Shown here: in pieces, positions 8,642 to 18,174 of the stretch
Numbering within the stretch: position 1 is the first letter of the stretch
Layout: each line of letters begins with the position of its first letter
NCBI RefSeq assembly: GCF_029871245.1
Contig: NZ_SSON01000040.1
Location: 48,999 to 112,998, forward strand
DNA from: Pseudomonas sp. BN102
GTDB lineage: Bacteria; Pseudomonadota; Gammaproteobacteria; Pseudomonadales; Pseudomonadaceae
Reading direction: 5' to 3'
Length of the DNA: 64,000 nucleotides
Translations under genes and position numbers: made by a program
The notes under the pieces: model-generated
Database searches by the model: none
Told to the model about the DNA's origin: nothing
What the model saw: only the letters and a program-made list of their open reading frames with translations

Positions 8642-9808
8642 CTAGAGGGGCAAGCTCAATCGAACGACCTCGGCGAAGTAACGGGCACCGATGCCCAGGA
8701 TGGCGTCGTTGAAGTCGTAACACGCATTGTGCAGCGGGATCGCGCCAGCTTGTCCTGCGGTGCCGTTGCCGATGAATACGAAGTTGCCGGGAACCTTCTG
8801 GATGAATGCGCCGAAGTCTTCGGAAATCATCATCGGCGATACCTCGCCATCCACCGCTTGCTCACCCACCACATTCCGCGCCGCCGCCACGGCAATTGCG
8901 GTGTGCTCAGCCCAGTTCACGGTCGGCGCGAACTCATGGGTGTACTCGAACTCACAGGTCGCACCATGCATGACGCAGATACCCACGCAAATCTCGCGCA
9001 TGCGGGTTTCCAGCAGTTGCTGCACCTCAGGGCTGTAGCTCCGCGTATCCCCCTTGATGGTGACGTGGGTGGGGATCGCATTGCGGATGCCGTCGGTGAT
9101 GAACTCGGTGCAGGAAATCACCGCCGGCAAACTGGGGTCGAGGTTCCTCGATACGATGGTCTGAAGTGCCAGGACAATCTCCGCACCGATCACCATCGGG
9201 TCGATACCCATGTGCGGCCTGGCGGCGTGCGTGCCCCTTCCCTGGATGCGAATGACGAAGTTGTCCTCGCTCGCCATGATTCCGCCCTCCCGGGTTGCGA
9301 TGTGGCCGGCAGGCATACCCGGCATGTTGTGCGCCCCGTAGATGGCGTCGACCGGGAAGCGCTCGAACAACCCATCGGCCATCATCGCCTTCGCTCCGCG
9401 CCCATGCTCCTCCGCCGGCTGGAAGATGAAGCGCACGGTGCCATTGAAGTCGCGTCGGGTGCAGAGCAGTTCCGCAGCGCCAAGCACCATCGCCATGTGC
9501 CCGTCATGCCCACAGGCGTGCATCTTTCCTGCAATCTGCGAGGCGTGTTGCCGGCCCGGTGCCTGCTCAGCAATGTTCAGGGCATCCATGTCCGCCCGCA
9601 GACCTATAACGCCCCCGCCCTCGCCTACCGTAAGGCTGGCCACGAGCCCGGTGCCGCCGATCTCGCGATGTACCGCGAGGCCAAAGCTCTGAAGAATCCT
9701 GGCAACTTCTTCCGCCGTGTTGAACTCTTCAAAGCCGGTCTCAGGAAGCCGGTGAAAGGCATGCCGCCATTCTTTGAGTCGCAGCTGAAAATCCTGGTCA
9801 ACAACCAT
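8642..9808 (-). CDS. M20 family amidohydrolase / aminoacylase (hippurate hydrolase-like)
   Basis: 388 residues with the M20D pattern: GLRADMDALNIAE, the metal-binding MHACGHDGHMAMVLGAA (about residues 95-112), FQPAEEHGRGAKAMM with the catalytic glutamate pair, and a late SEDFGAFIQ histidine/aspartate region. These cytoplasmic enzymes hydrolyse N-acyl amino acids (acetyl, benzoyl or indoleacetyl conjugates). The gene is the distal member of a run with the permease remnant, diaminopropionate ammonia-lyase and an M20 carbamoylase-like enzyme, consistent with scavenging modified amino acids. Acyl group and amino acid are unknown. Confidence 0.87.
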   Translation of the reverse strand: MVVDQDFQLRLKEWRHAFHRLPETGFEEFNTAEEVARILQSFGLAVHREIGGTGLVASLTVGEGGGVIGLRADMDALNIAEQAPGRQHASQIAGKMHACGHDGHMAMVLGAAELLCTRRDFNGTVRFIFQPAEEHGRGAKAMMADGLFERFPVDAIYGAHNMPGMPAGHIATREGGIMASEDNFVIRIQGRGTHAARPHMGIDPMVIGAEIVLALQTIVSRNLDPSLPAVISCTEFITDGIRNAIPTHVTIKGDTRSYSPEVQQLLETRMREICVGICVMHGATCEFEYTHEFAPTVNWAEHTAIAVAAARNVVGEQAVDGEVSPMMISEDFGAFIQKVPGNFVFIGNGTAGQAGAIPLHNACYDFNDAILGIGARYFAEVVRLSLPL

Positions 9809-9822
9809 TTGCTCTTTTGCTC

Positions 9823-10428
9823 CTATTGCTGGGCTATGGCAGGACGCTCGGTTGCACCTGCGGGATGAATAGATGCCGTTGCATTCTCCTCAGCGGTCAT
9901 GCGCCAGACGACGCTTTCGTCGAGATAGTGAGTTCGGTAACCACTCCGCACACCGAGGTGGTAGAAGGCCAAGGCCAGTACAGCCACGACCGCCATGTCC
10001 CATCCCGCTGGCAATAGGCCGATGCCACCAAATTCCTTGCTCCCCAGGTACAACACCGCAGCCATAACCGGCAGGTAGCCAATCAACCAGGCGGCCGCAC
10101 GCAGGTCCCGACTGAAGCCTTTCCAACCCGACTTGGCTTGGAAGTAAAAGAAGATCGGCAAGGCAGCCATGAAGCCTACCAGCGAGCCATGTGAGTAACG
10201 GGCATAGCGGACCATGCCACCGGACTCGGGAAACATCGCCCCCATTTCTGCATAGGTCAGGGCAATCGCCAGCACCACGACGGCGCCGATGATCCAGGCC
10301 AGGATCGCCGCCGGTCCCGCAATCGCCGAAGCGTGCCAGGCGCCGAACAACCAGCCGGAGCCGATGATGGAGCCGAGGCCTGTGAGCATCAGCGACCATG
10401 ACCCGATGTTTCGTTTTGTGGTTTGCAT
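9823..10428 (-). pseudogene. APC-family amino acid permease with large internal deletion
   Basis: The frame is open for 201 residues from ATG 10428 (GGAG upstream), whereas APC permeases are usually 450-550 residues. The first 95 or so residues are a normal N-terminus: NIGSWSLMLTGLGSIIGSGW, then WIIGAVVVLAIALTYAEMG, then PESGGMVRYARYSHGSLVGF. The sequence then jumps to KSGWKGFSRDLRAAAWLIGYLPVMAAVLYLG, which looks like the last pair of helices and tail. Perhaps 300 residues have been removed without breaking the frame. Gene order suggests the intact transporter once imported the substrate of the neighbouring hydrolases and lyase. A truncated 4-5 helix product could still be made but is unlikely to transport. 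Confidence 0.7.
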
Positions 10429-10523
10429 TTCGCGCTCCATTGTTTTTTTTGTGCGGAGTTGTCCGCGGAGAAGAGACGACGGTCTCTTCTCCGTGGGGCA
10501 AGGGATTGCAGGGAGGGTGGAGG

Positions 10524-11750
10524 TCAGGCCTTGGGCGACCAGGCCTTCTGACGAGACAGGACGGAGTCGGCGGTTTCGCCAACCAGCTCGGCGTAGACGC
10601 CCGGAGCGGTTGCGCCTTCGGTGCTGATCAGCAGTACGCGGGACTGCCCATCAATGCCGAGATCGGAGGAGAGACTGTTCGACGCGACGACCCGCACCAA
10701 TCCGGCGAGCCCGGCCACCGCCGACTCGCCCGCCACCAGTGGAATATCGCGCTGGCTGCCGGCGGCCAGACGGCGCATGGCGCTGACCGCCTCGTCATCC
10801 CGGATGGTCATGAAGAAGTCGACGCTGGGTTGCAGGAACTTCCAGGCCAATGGCGAGGTTTCACCACAGGCGAGGCCCGCCATCACCGAATCCACCGAGC
10901 CGGTTGCCTTGGCCGCCTTGCCGGCGATGGCGCTCTGATACAGGCAATCAGCCTGTTCCGGCTCGACCACGATAATGGTCGGGCGCTGCTCGCCGCAGAG
11001 CTCCCAGAGGTAGCTGGCGATGCCCGCCGCCAGGCCGCCAACGCCGCCTTGCAGGAACACGTGGGTGAACGCCGGGCCGCTGCCCTGACGCTGGGCCGCC
11101 GCCTCGATGATCTCGGCGGCGATGCTGCCGTAGCCCTGCATCACGTCGCGCGGGATTTCCTCATAGCCGTCATAGGAGGTATCGGAAACCACCAGCCAAT
11201 CGTTCTTTTCGGCGAGTGCAGCCGCTTCCTCGACCGACTCGTCGTAGTTGCCACTGATCCGCACTATCTCGGCGCCGTATGCCGCAATGGCCTCTTCACG
11301 CTCGATGCTGACGTTGGCATGCAGCACGATGACGCAGCGGCAGCCGACGCTCTGGGCCGCCGCCGCCAGGGCGCGGCCATGGTTGCCGTCGGTCGCGCTG
11401 ATCACGGTGAAATCGGCCAGGGCCGCGCTGTACTCACCCGCCAGCAGGCCGCGAGCCTCGAAGCGCTGCTCAGGGAACCGGCGAAGGATCAGGCGCACCA
11501 GGGCGATGGGCGCCCCAAGGGCCTTGAAGCTGCCCAGCACCGAACGCTCCGATTCATCCTTGACCAGGATGTCCGCCACTCCCAGTTCTGCCGCAAGATC
11601 GGGCAGCGAGTAGAGCGGAGTTCCATCGCTGTTCAGCCGTGACCAATCCGAAAGCCAGGCGCGACTCTCATTGGCCTTCTGGATGCTCATGATGTTCTTC
11701 AGAGCATCGGGGTAGGTTTCACGTTTTGCGTTGGGGTTGGCGATCAACAT
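10524..11750 (-). CDS. dpaL: Diaminopropionate ammonia-lyase (PLP-dependent)
   Basis: 408 residues from ATG 11750, preceded by GGAG; upstream in-frame starts lack a site. The fold-type II PLP pattern is clear: the Schiff-base lysine is in ERSVLGSFKALGAP, the phosphate and asparagine contacts are in SATDGNHGRALAAAA, and a glycine-rich FLQGGVGGLAAGIASYL loop follows. It matches the YgeX/DpaL type in length (about 400). The enzyme converts 2,3-diaminopropionate (and often D-serine) to pyruvate and ammonia. It follows the carbamoylase-like gene on the same strand, and all genes of the run would release ammonia from amino-acid derivatives. Confidence 0.85.
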   Translation of the reverse strand: MLIANPNAKRETYPDALKNIMSIQKANESRAWLSDWSRLNSDGTPLYSLPDLAAELGVADILVKDESERSVLGSFKALGAPIALVRLILRRFPEQRFEARGLLAGEYSAALADFTVISATDGNHGRALAAAAQSVGCRCVIVLHANVSIEREEAIAAYGAEIVRISGNYDESVEEAAALAEKNDWLVVSDTSYDGYEEIPRDVMQGYGSIAAEIIEAAAQRQGSGPAFTHVFLQGGVGGLAAGIASYLWELCGEQRPTIIVVEPEQADCLYQSAIAGKAAKATGSVDSVMAGLACGETSPLAWKFLQPSVDFFMTIRDDEAVSAMRRLAAGSQRDIPLVAGESAVAGLAGLVRVVASNSLSSDLGIDGQSRVLLISTEGATAPGVYAELVGETADSVLSRQKAWSPKA

Positions 11751-11827
11751 AAATGACTCCATTAGAAGGCAAAGCCGGGCCAATGCCGCCGGCATCCGCC
11801 AGCGGGTTCGTGGAATAGCGGTTGAAA

Positions 11828-13084
11828 TCAATGGTTGGCGTTCAGGCGGCCGACGACAACGTCAATAAGCACCTCGGCGCCCTTGAGCAACTGATCGTCA
11901 TCCGTATGCTCACGGGGGTTGTGGCTGATGCCGCCACGGCTGGGCACGAATATCATTGCGGACGGTGCGATACGCGCAATCATCTGTGCGTCATGACCCG
12001 CGCCCGAGGTCATGCGCTTGTAACTGAAACCGAAGCGCTTGGCGGAGGCTTCGATTTCATCAGCCAGATCCGCATCGAAGATCACAGGTTGGAAACGCAC
12101 CAACTGTTCGGTGCTGATCCTTACGCCCTCCTCTTCCGCAATCACGGCCAGGAACTTCTCAAGGCGCTTTTCGGCGGCCACCAGCAGCTCTTCATCGGGA
12201 TCGCGCAGGTCCACCGTGAAACTGGCCCTGCGCGGAATCACGTTGATCACATTGGGCTCGAAGTTCATGCAACCGACCGTCGCCAGGGTTGTTCCGCCCG
12301 AGTCGCGGGCGATCTCCCTCAGTTCAGCCACGATTGCGCTCGCCACATAGCCGGCATCGTGGCGCAAACGGGTCGGGGTGGTGCCCGCATGGTTGGCATT
12401 GCCTTGCACGACGACCTGCTGCCAGGAGATGCCTTGGAGGTTCTCGACCACGCCAATAAGGGTGTTCTCCGCCTCCAGGATCGGGCCCTGTTCGATATGC
12501 AGTTCAAGGTACTCATGAGGAACGATGGACCCCGGCTCAAGGTCACCGGCATAGCCGATTCGTTGGAGTTCATCGCCCAAACGGGTTCCGTCGGTGCCGA
12601 TGGTTGCCAGTGCTTCTTCCACAGACATCCCGCCGGCGTAGACCAGCGAGCCCATCATGTCCGGCTGGTAACGAACGCCCTCTTCGTTGGTGAAGGCGCC
12701 AATGGTGATTGAGCGCGACGGCAGTGCCCCCGCCTCGCGGAATGCACGGGCCAAAGCCAGCCCGGCCAGCACCCCGTAGCAGCCATCCAGGGCACCGGCG
12801 TTGGTCACGGTGTCGATGTGGGAACCCATCATCAGGGGAGCCTGGTGACTTTCATCCGTGGCGGAGCGAAGCGTGCCGAAGATATTGCCGATACGGTCGA
12901 CCTGGACGTCCAGGTCAAGCTCCTTCATCCAGGCCACGAGTTGGTCGCGGCCCGCCTTCTCCGCATCGGTCAAGGCGATACGGGTACGGCCACCATTGAC
13001 CGGGTCGGCACCTATCTCACCAAGGGTGCGGATCTGCTGGAGCAGAATCGGGCCATTCAGGCGAAGATCGGGACACTTGCTCAT
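11828..13084 (-). CDS. Zn-dependent M20 hydrolase, N-carbamoyl-L-amino acid hydrolase/allantoate amidohydrolase family
   Basis: 418 residues with the hydantoinase/carbamoylase subfamily signature: MMGSHIDTVTNAGALDGCYGVLAG (about residues 82-105, zinc ligands), GAFTNEEGVRY, ELHIEQGPILE, and the C-terminal TSGAGHDAQMIARIAPSAMIFVPS with a further histidine. Family members hydrolyse N-carbamoyl amino acids, beta-ureidopropionate or allantoate, releasing CO2 and ammonia. It is the promoter-proximal gene of a minus-strand run including dpaL, and an Lrp-type regulator is divergent. No allantoinase or hydantoinase is present, so the direct substrate is open. Confidence 0.85.
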   Translation of the reverse strand: MSKCPDLRLNGPILLQQIRTLGEIGADPVNGGRTRIALTDAEKAGRDQLVAWMKELDLDVQVDRIGNIFGTLRSATDESHQAPLMMGSHIDTVTNAGALDGCYGVLAGLALARAFREAGALPSRSITIGAFTNEEGVRYQPDMMGSLVYAGGMSVEEALATIGTDGTRLGDELQRIGYAGDLEPGSIVPHEYLELHIEQGPILEAENTLIGVVENLQGISWQQVVVQGNANHAGTTPTRLRHDAGYVASAIVAELREIARDSGGTTLATVGCMNFEPNVINVIPRRASFTVDLRDPDEELLVAAEKRLEKFLAVIAEEEGVRISTEQLVRFQPVIFDADLADEIEASAKRFGFSYKRMTSGAGHDAQMIARIAPSAMIFVPSRGGISHNPREHTDDDQLLKGAEVLIDVVVGRLNANH

Positions 13085-13264
13085 CAGACTCTCCGGTGCG
13101 GGACGAGTGGGCGATGCGGCTCAGCCCATAGGTCCCAGGGTTACTGGTAGACGTGTAAATTTTATTCCTGCTGCCTCGCACTAATTTCTTGATTTATGGC
13201 TATCTGATGAACTTTTATTACGCTTTCTGGCCAACTACCGATTTTCCATTCAGAGCCGTCCAAA
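13085..13264. promoter_or_regulatory. Divergent promoter region between the amidohydrolase run and the Lrp-type regulator
   Basis: 180 bases separate the two divergent starts. The part from about 13150 to 13260 is AT-rich for this genome (TAATTTCTTGATTTATGG, AACTTTTATTACG), as expected for overlapping promoters and an Lrp-family operator. No exact binding site is claimed. Confidence 0.45.
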
Positions 13265-13738
13265 ATGAGCCTCGATCAGTTCGACCATGCACTGCTGGAG
13301 GCCGTCCAGCAGGACGCCACCACCTCTCAGCAAGACCTTGGCGCCCAGGTGAACCTGTCGTCCGCGGCCGTGAATCGCCGCCTGAAGAAGATGAATGCAG
13401 ATGGGGTCATACGAAAGACAGTCTCTGTCGTGGACCCCTCGCAGTTGGGCTACGCGCTCACGGTAATCGCCGAGGTGGAGGTGGAAAGCGAGCGCCTGGA
13501 CTTGCTGGACGCCATGAAGCGCAGCTTCCTCGCGTGCCCCCAGGTACAGCAGTGCTACTACGTGGCGGGTGAATGCGACTTCGTACTGGTCATGCTGGTG
13601 AAGAACATGGAGCAGTACACCGAGCTCACGAGGGAGCTGTTCTTCGAGAGCAACAACGTCAAGCGGTTCAAGACGCTCGTGTCGATGAGCAACGTCAAGG
13701 TCGGTCTCGATGTTCCGGTAACCGGTGCAGGCCAGTAG
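13265..13738 (+). CDS. Lrp/AsnC-family transcriptional regulator
   Basis: 157 residues. An N-terminal helix-turn-helix (QQDLGAQVNLSSAAVNRRLKKM, residues 20-41) is followed by the RAM ligand-binding domain, with CPQVQQCYYVAGECDFVLVMLVKNMEQYTELTRELFF. These proteins bind amino acids and act as octamers on promoters. Placement divergent from the carbamoylase/dpaL genes and just upstream of the aminotransferase suggests it senses an amino acid from this pathway and controls both directions. The 36-base gap to the next gene suggests co-transcription. Confidence 0.9.
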   Translation: MSLDQFDHALLEAVQQDATTSQQDLGAQVNLSSAAVNRRLKKMNADGVIRKTVSVVDPSQLGYALTVIAEVEVESERLDLLDAMKRSFLACPQVQQCYYVAGECDFVLVMLVKNMEQYTELTRELFFESNNVKRFKTLVSMSNVKVGLDVPVTGAGQ

Positions 13739-13774
13739 CGATAGCGGACGTCCCCAGTAAAGGCATCAGCCAGC

Positions 13775-14620
13775 ATGCGCACTATCTACCTCAATGGCAC
13801 TTACCTTCCCGAAAACGAAGCCAAGGTTTCCGTATTCGATCGTGGGTTCATGTTCGGAGATGCGGTGTACGAAGTCACCGCGGTCATCGGAGGACGCCTG
13901 ATCGACTTCGCCGCCCATATGGCGCGGCTGCGCCGTTCGCTCCTGGAGCTGGGCATGGTCGCCAGCTTCGATGAAGCGGAGCTGGCCGCAATCCACGAGC
14001 GGCTGGTAAAGCTCAATGCCGTGACCGAAGGCCTGGTCTACGTCCAGGTCAGCCGTGGCGTGCAGGATCGCAACTTCGCCTATCCGGATGCGTCGACGCC
14101 CTGTACCTGGGTCATCTATACGCAGGAGAGGACCATTCTGGATAGCCCGATAGCCAAGCGCGGGCTGTCGGTCATCAGCCTGCCGGACCTGCGCTGGCAA
14201 CGCAGTGACATCAAGACGACCCAGCTGCTCTACGCCTGCATGGCAAAGGAAGCGGCCAGGCAACAGGGCGCGGATGACGCCTGGCTGGTCCGCGACGGAC
14301 TGGTAACGGAAGGCAGCTCGAACAATGCGTTCATCCTGACCGCCCAGGGCTCGATCGTGACACGAGAGCTGTCTCAGGCCCTCCTTCCCGGGATCGCCCG
14401 ATCCAGCATGCTGACGGTCATCCAGGAGTGCGGGTACCGCATCGAGGAGCGGGCATTTTCCCTCGACGAGGCGAAACAGGCGGCCGAAGCCTTCGTAACC
14501 TCGTCGACCACACTGGTCTACCCCGTTATTTCCATCGACGGGCAGCCCATCGGGTTGGGCAAGCCTGGCACCGTCACACGAATGCTCAGGGCGGCCTATA
14601 TCAAGCGCCTGGTCGGCTGA
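13775..14620 (+). CDS. Class IV PLP aminotransferase (D-amino acid/branched-chain type)
   Basis: 281 residues. Fold-type IV features: MRTIYLNGTYLPENEAKVSV, FDRGFMFGDAVYEV near residue 25, the PLP lysine in RSDIKTTQLLYACM (about residue 147), and the phosphate-binding EGSSNNAFILT. The wording is closest to D-amino-acid transaminases, which make D-glutamate or D-alanine from keto acids, though branched-chain and aminodeoxychorismate lyase relatives share these motifs. It lies directly after the Lrp-type gene and probably works with the divergent amino-acid salvage genes. Confidence 0.83.
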   Translation: MRTIYLNGTYLPENEAKVSVFDRGFMFGDAVYEVTAVIGGRLIDFAAHMARLRRSLLELGMVASFDEAELAAIHERLVKLNAVTEGLVYVQVSRGVQDRNFAYPDASTPCTWVIYTQERTILDSPIAKRGLSVISLPDLRWQRSDIKTTQLLYACMAKEAARQQGADDAWLVRDGLVTEGSSNNAFILTAQGSIVTRELSQALLPGIARSSMLTVIQECGYRIEERAFSLDEAKQAAEAFVTSSTTLVYPVISIDGQPIGLGKPGTVTRMLRAAYIKRLVG

Positions 14621-14765
14621 GAGAGTCCGCACAGCCACTGCTTTCGGCCCGGGATGCATACATGCCACGCTGCCGACAATCGGAGGGCTACCGCAGACTC
14701 ACCGCCGGCGCCTGTGCGCGCCTGGCCCCTTGGCACTCGTCAGAAGCGGCGGATGCCCCAGGTCG

Positions 14766-16277
14766 TCAGTCGTCTTCGTGCAAACGCACACCGCGCGCAT
14801 GCAACAGATGCGGAACGATAAGAACCACCAGCGTGAGTGCGAGAACCGCAGCTGAGATGGGGTGGGTCACGAAAACGGACCAATCCCCCTGGCTGATTGA
14901 CAGGGCGTTGCGCAATTGCTTTTCCGCCATGGGGCCCAGCAGCATCCCCACGATCACCGGGGCAACCGGGAAATCGAGGCGGCGCATCAATACCCCGATC
15001 CAACCGATGGCCAGCATGAGCAGCAGGTCGAAGGACGATTGCCGCATCCCATATACCCCGATGCTGGCGAACACCAGGATCCCGGCATTGAGGTATGGGC
15101 GGGGGATTTTCAGGAGCTTGACCCAGATGCCGACCAGCGGGAGGTTCAGCACGAGGAGGATCGCGTTGCCAACGAACAGCGAAGCCACCAGCGTCCAGAC
15201 CAGGTCTCCCGAAGTCTGGAAGAGCAGCGGCCCCGGCTGCAGGTTGTAGTTCTGGAATGCAGCCAGCAGGATCGCCGCTGTCGCGGAGGTTGGGATGCCC
15301 AGGGTCAGCAGCGGCACAAGTGACCCCGTCGCGCTGGCATTGTTGGCCGCTTCGGGCCCGGCGACTCCCTCGATCGCCCCCTGCCCCTTCCCGGCGGAAA
15401 ACTCTTGGGGGTAGCGGCTGAGCTTGCGTTCCGCGGAATAGGACAGGAAGGTGGGAATCTCGGCGCCTCCCGCCGGGATGGTGCCGAACGGGAAGCCGAT
15501 GAAGGTTCCCCTCAGCCAGGCGGGTATCGAGCGCTTCCAGTCCGAACCAGTCATCCACAAGGACGTCAGGCGATTGCGGTCGCCCTTTTCCTCCTTCTGG
15601 TACAGCACGCCATACAGCGCCTCGCCGACCGCGAACAGGCCGACCGCCACCAACACGACCTCGATACCGTCGACCAGCTCGGGTACTCCGAGGGTGTATC
15701 GGGCAATGCCGGAGATGGAGTCCATTCCGATCAACCCCACGGCCATTCCCAACCCCAGCGAGACGAACCCGCGCAACATGGACGCGCCGAGAATCGCGGA
15801 TACCGTGGTGAACGCCAGCACCAGGATCGCGAAGTACTCGGCGGGACCGAACCTCAGCGCCAGGTTCGCCACCGTGGGCGCGAATAGGGCCAGCAGTACC
15901 GTAGCGATGGTCCCGGCCACGAACGAGCCGATGGCAGCCGTTGCCAAGGCCGGGCCTGCCCGGCCATTGCGCGCCATCAGGTTGCCCTCCAGGGCGGTGA
16001 CCATGGAAGACGACTCGCCCGGCGTATTGAGCAGGATGGAGGTGGTGGAACCTCCGAACTGGGCGCCATAGTAGATACCGGCGAACATGATCAGGGCACC
16101 GGTGGGGTCCACCTTGGCGGTGATCGGCAACAGCAGCGCAACCGTCAGTGCCGGCCCTATCCCCGGCAGCACACCGATCGCGGTACCCAGCAGGCAGCCG
16201 ACGAATCCCCACAGGAGATTGACCGACGTCAGCGCGGCGGCGAAGCCTGTTGCCAGGCTCGAAAGAATGTCCACCAC
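14766..16277 (-). CDS. tctA: Tripartite tricarboxylate transporter, large membrane subunit
   Basis: 503 residues with about 11-12 membrane helices. The family hallmark segments are present: [28 protein letters not shown] (residues 25-52), then [31 protein letters not shown] (about 58-88), and a second [24 protein letters not shown] repeat. TctA forms the translocation pathway of Na+- or H+-driven carboxylate uptake. It is the last of the TctC-TctB-TctA run. Substrate is not deducible; TTT systems carry citrate, other di- and tricarboxylates and aromatic acids. Confidence 0.92.
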   Translation of the reverse strand: MVDILSSLATGFAAALTSVNLLWGFVGCLLGTAIGVLPGIGPALTVALLLPITAKVDPTGALIMFAGIYYGAQFGGSTTSILLNTPGESSSMVTALEGNLMARNGRAGPALATAAIGSFVAGTIATVLLALFAPTVANLALRFGPAEYFAILVLAFTTVSAILGASMLRGFVSLGLGMAVGLIGMDSISGIARYTLGVPELVDGIEVVLVAVGLFAVGEALYGVLYQKEEKGDRNRLTSLWMTGSDWKRSIPAWLRGTFIGFPFGTIPAGGAEIPTFLSYSAERKLSRYPQEFSAGKGQGAIEGVAGPEAANNASATGSLVPLLTLGIPTSATAAILLAAFQNYNLQPGPLLFQTSGDLVWTLVASLFVGNAILLVLNLPLVGIWVKLLKIPRPYLNAGILVFASIGVYGMRQSSFDLLLMLAIGWIGVLMRRLDFPVAPVIVGMLLGPMAEKQLRNALSISQGDWSVFVTHPISAAVLALTLVVLIVPHLLHARGVRLHEDD

Positions 16278-16298
16278 ATGTACCTCCGATGAACCAGT

Positions 16299-16790
16299 TC
16301 AGAGCCATGCATTGACAAGGCGCGGCAGGGAAACCCCCAACCCGGCGGTAAACAGCCAATAGACCGGCAGTGTCAGGGCGATGCCGATGGCCAGGTCGCG
16401 AAGCGGATGACGGCTGCCGAAGCCACGCGCCGCACAGGTAAAAAGCAGCGCGGCCGAAAGGACGAAGCCGATGTGGGTGATGAGCAGGGCAATGCTGATC
16501 AACCCAGCGGTTATCCAGACAGCCCCGGCCTTGCCGCCTGCCAGCACCTCGACAGGTTCCTCGTCTTCTGCGAGCCCGCGAAATCCCCCGGTCAATGCCT
16601 GCATGCTCAACAGCGCGCCCACGCCCACCAGGAAGACGGCAACGGCGTAGGGATAGACATAGGCGCCGAGGATGGTGAAACCCGTCTCCACAGGGAAATG
16701 AGATGCTCCAAACGCCAGGATTGCACCGATGGCGATGACACTGACGCCGACCGCCAGATGGGCCGGCACTATTCCCGGAGAGCGGGCCAT
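16299..16790 (-). CDS. tctB: Tripartite tricarboxylate transporter, small membrane subunit
   Basis: 163 residues with four predicted membrane helices (about residues 10-28, 38-62, 85-110 and 118-155), as expected for TctB. Sequence conservation in TctB proteins is weak, but position between a clear tctA and tctC makes the call secure. It lies one base after the tctC stop (16792) on the same strand, so translation is probably coupled. Confidence 0.88.
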   Translation of the reverse strand: MARSPGIVPAHLAVGVSVIAIGAILAFGASHFPVETGFTILGAYVYPYAVAVFLVGVGALLSMQALTGGFRGLAEDEEPVEVLAGGKAGAVWITAGLISIALLITHIGFVLSAALLFTCAARGFGSRHPLRDLAIGIALTLPVYWLFTAGLGVSLPRLVNAWL

Positions 16791-16791
16791 G

Positions 16792-17757
16792 TCAGAGCAG
16801 TCCTACCTTGACCAGCATTTCACGCAGGCGGGCATGCTCGTCCCCGACGAACTTGGCGAAGTCATCGCCCGTGACAATGCTGGGCGACCAGGCGTTGACC
16901 TGGACGTTGTCCTGCCACACCTTGGTCTTGGTAGCGGCCAGGACCGCATCGGTCAGCTCCTTGCGCTGCTCCGGCGTCAGGTTGGCGGCGCCATAGACAC
17001 CCCGCCAGTTGCCGATGACCATGTCCACGCCCTGCTCCTTCAGGGTCGGGGCATCGAGCGCGGGAATACGCTCGGGCGAACCGATCGCGAGCACCCGGAG
17101 CTGACCTGACTTGATGTACGGGGACAGCTCGGCGTATCCCCCCGTGATTGCCGTGATGTGCCCACCCAGGACCGCGGAGACCACTTCACCGCCGCCACCG
17201 GAGGCGATGTAGTTCACCTGATTGACCGGAACGTTCAGCTTGCCGGCCAGTTCCGCGATGCCGATGTGGTCCACCGAGCCCTTGGAACCGCCTCCCCATT
17301 TGACGCTGGTGGGGTTGGCCTTGAACTCGGAGAGCAGGTCATCCAGGGTCTTGTACGGGGAATCCTTCTGCACCGCGATCACGTTGTACTCGGTGAACAG
17401 CATCGCAATCGGCGTCACGTTGGCCATGGTGATCGGTGGTTTGTTCTGCTCCACCGCAGCGACCATTATGGCCCCTACGACGATCAGGGCATTCTGGTCA
17501 CCCTTGGTGCTATTGGCGAACTGAGCCAACCCCAGCGTTCCGCCCGCGCCGCCCTTGTTCTCGTAAGTGACGGCTTCGGCCACCTTGGCCTCCATCATTG
17601 CCTTGCCCAGGACCCGGGCGGTCTGGTCGTAGCCACCACCCGGCGAGCCGGGGGCCATGACCTTGACGGTTTCCAGCGCGAAGGCCGGAGTTGCGAGGGT
17701 CGCTGCGGTGATGGCAGCTGCGATGAAGCGACTGAATCGACGATTTGCATGGAACAT
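16792..17757 (-). CDS. tctC: Tripartite tricarboxylate transporter, periplasmic binding protein
   Basis: 321 residues from ATG 17757 (GGGAGA upstream); a longer reading from 17814 would put a charged tail before the signal peptide. The signal peptide ends near ATPAFA. The mature protein shows the Bug/TctC family signature: VKVMAPGSPGGGYDQTARVLGKAM near the N-terminus, then ENKGGAGGTLGLAQFA and GGSKGSVDHIGIAELAG. It presents a carboxylate to TctAB. The divergent two-component genes are the likely regulators of this transporter. Confidence 0.92.
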   Translation of the reverse strand: MFHANRRFSRFIAAAITAATLATPAFALETVKVMAPGSPGGGYDQTARVLGKAMMEAKVAEAVTYENKGGAGGTLGLAQFANSTKGDQNALIVVGAIMVAAVEQNKPPITMANVTPIAMLFTEYNVIAVQKDSPYKTLDDLLSEFKANPTSVKWGGGSKGSVDHIGIAELAGKLNVPVNQVNYIASGGGGEVVSAVLGGHITAITGGYAELSPYIKSGQLRVLAIGSPERIPALDAPTLKEQGVDMVIGNWRGVYGAANLTPEQRKELTDAVLAATKTKVWQDNVQVNAWSPSIVTGDDFAKFVGDEHARLREMLVKVGLL

Positions 17758-18174
17758 GGTCTTTCTCCCGAAAAGCAGTTTGTTCTTGTTGAGGTTGCTT
17801 GCAGGTTCACCCATGGAGATTTGCTGTTCAGCGGTTGCGTCTGTGTTAAAGCCTAGGCCACAGACTTTTCGTAGGCCTCCTTTCAGAGGTTGATTCGAAG
17901 AATGGATTACTCACCGATCGACGGGCATAGTCGCCAAAAGAAACGGGCAATGCCGTCCCGATTCCCGAAGTCAGACTGACCGGATGCAAGCACTCGACAG
18001 CTCACACCTGGGCCAATGCAATGGCGCGCCCCATGCGGTTATCGCCGGTACTCGCTCCCTGGGTATCGGACCGCGTGCATTCCCAATCGCCACGCCCCTC
18101 GCTCGGCCTGCCGGCTGCCTGCTCCCGGCCTCCGTAGCCCTACGGATGGCGGGCGTCCTGGGCGGCAAGGCATG
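17758..18174. promoter_or_regulatory. Divergent intergenic region between tctC and the sensor kinase
   Basis: About 415 bases without a convincing gene. The first part (17815-17970) should hold the tctCBA promoter. The end nearest the kinase contains the perfect palindrome listed separately (18131-18146). Open frames here lack ribosome sites and recognisable protein features. Confidence 0.5.
18131..18146. promoter_or_regulatory. Palindrome TCCGTA-N4-TACGGA upstream of the kinase gene
   Basis: A perfect six-base inverted repeat with four-base spacer, 29 bases upstream of the kinase start. The same element (same 12 symmetric bases) recurs at 20240-20255 just after the response-regulator gene. 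The pairing suggests an operator for the FixJ/NarL-type regulator encoded here; that link is inference. Confidence 0.55.

Noticed and set aside
17860..17895. A third copy of the TCCGTA palindrome upstream of tctC
   Set aside because: TCGTAGGCCTCC only partly resembles one half; symmetry is too poor to count.
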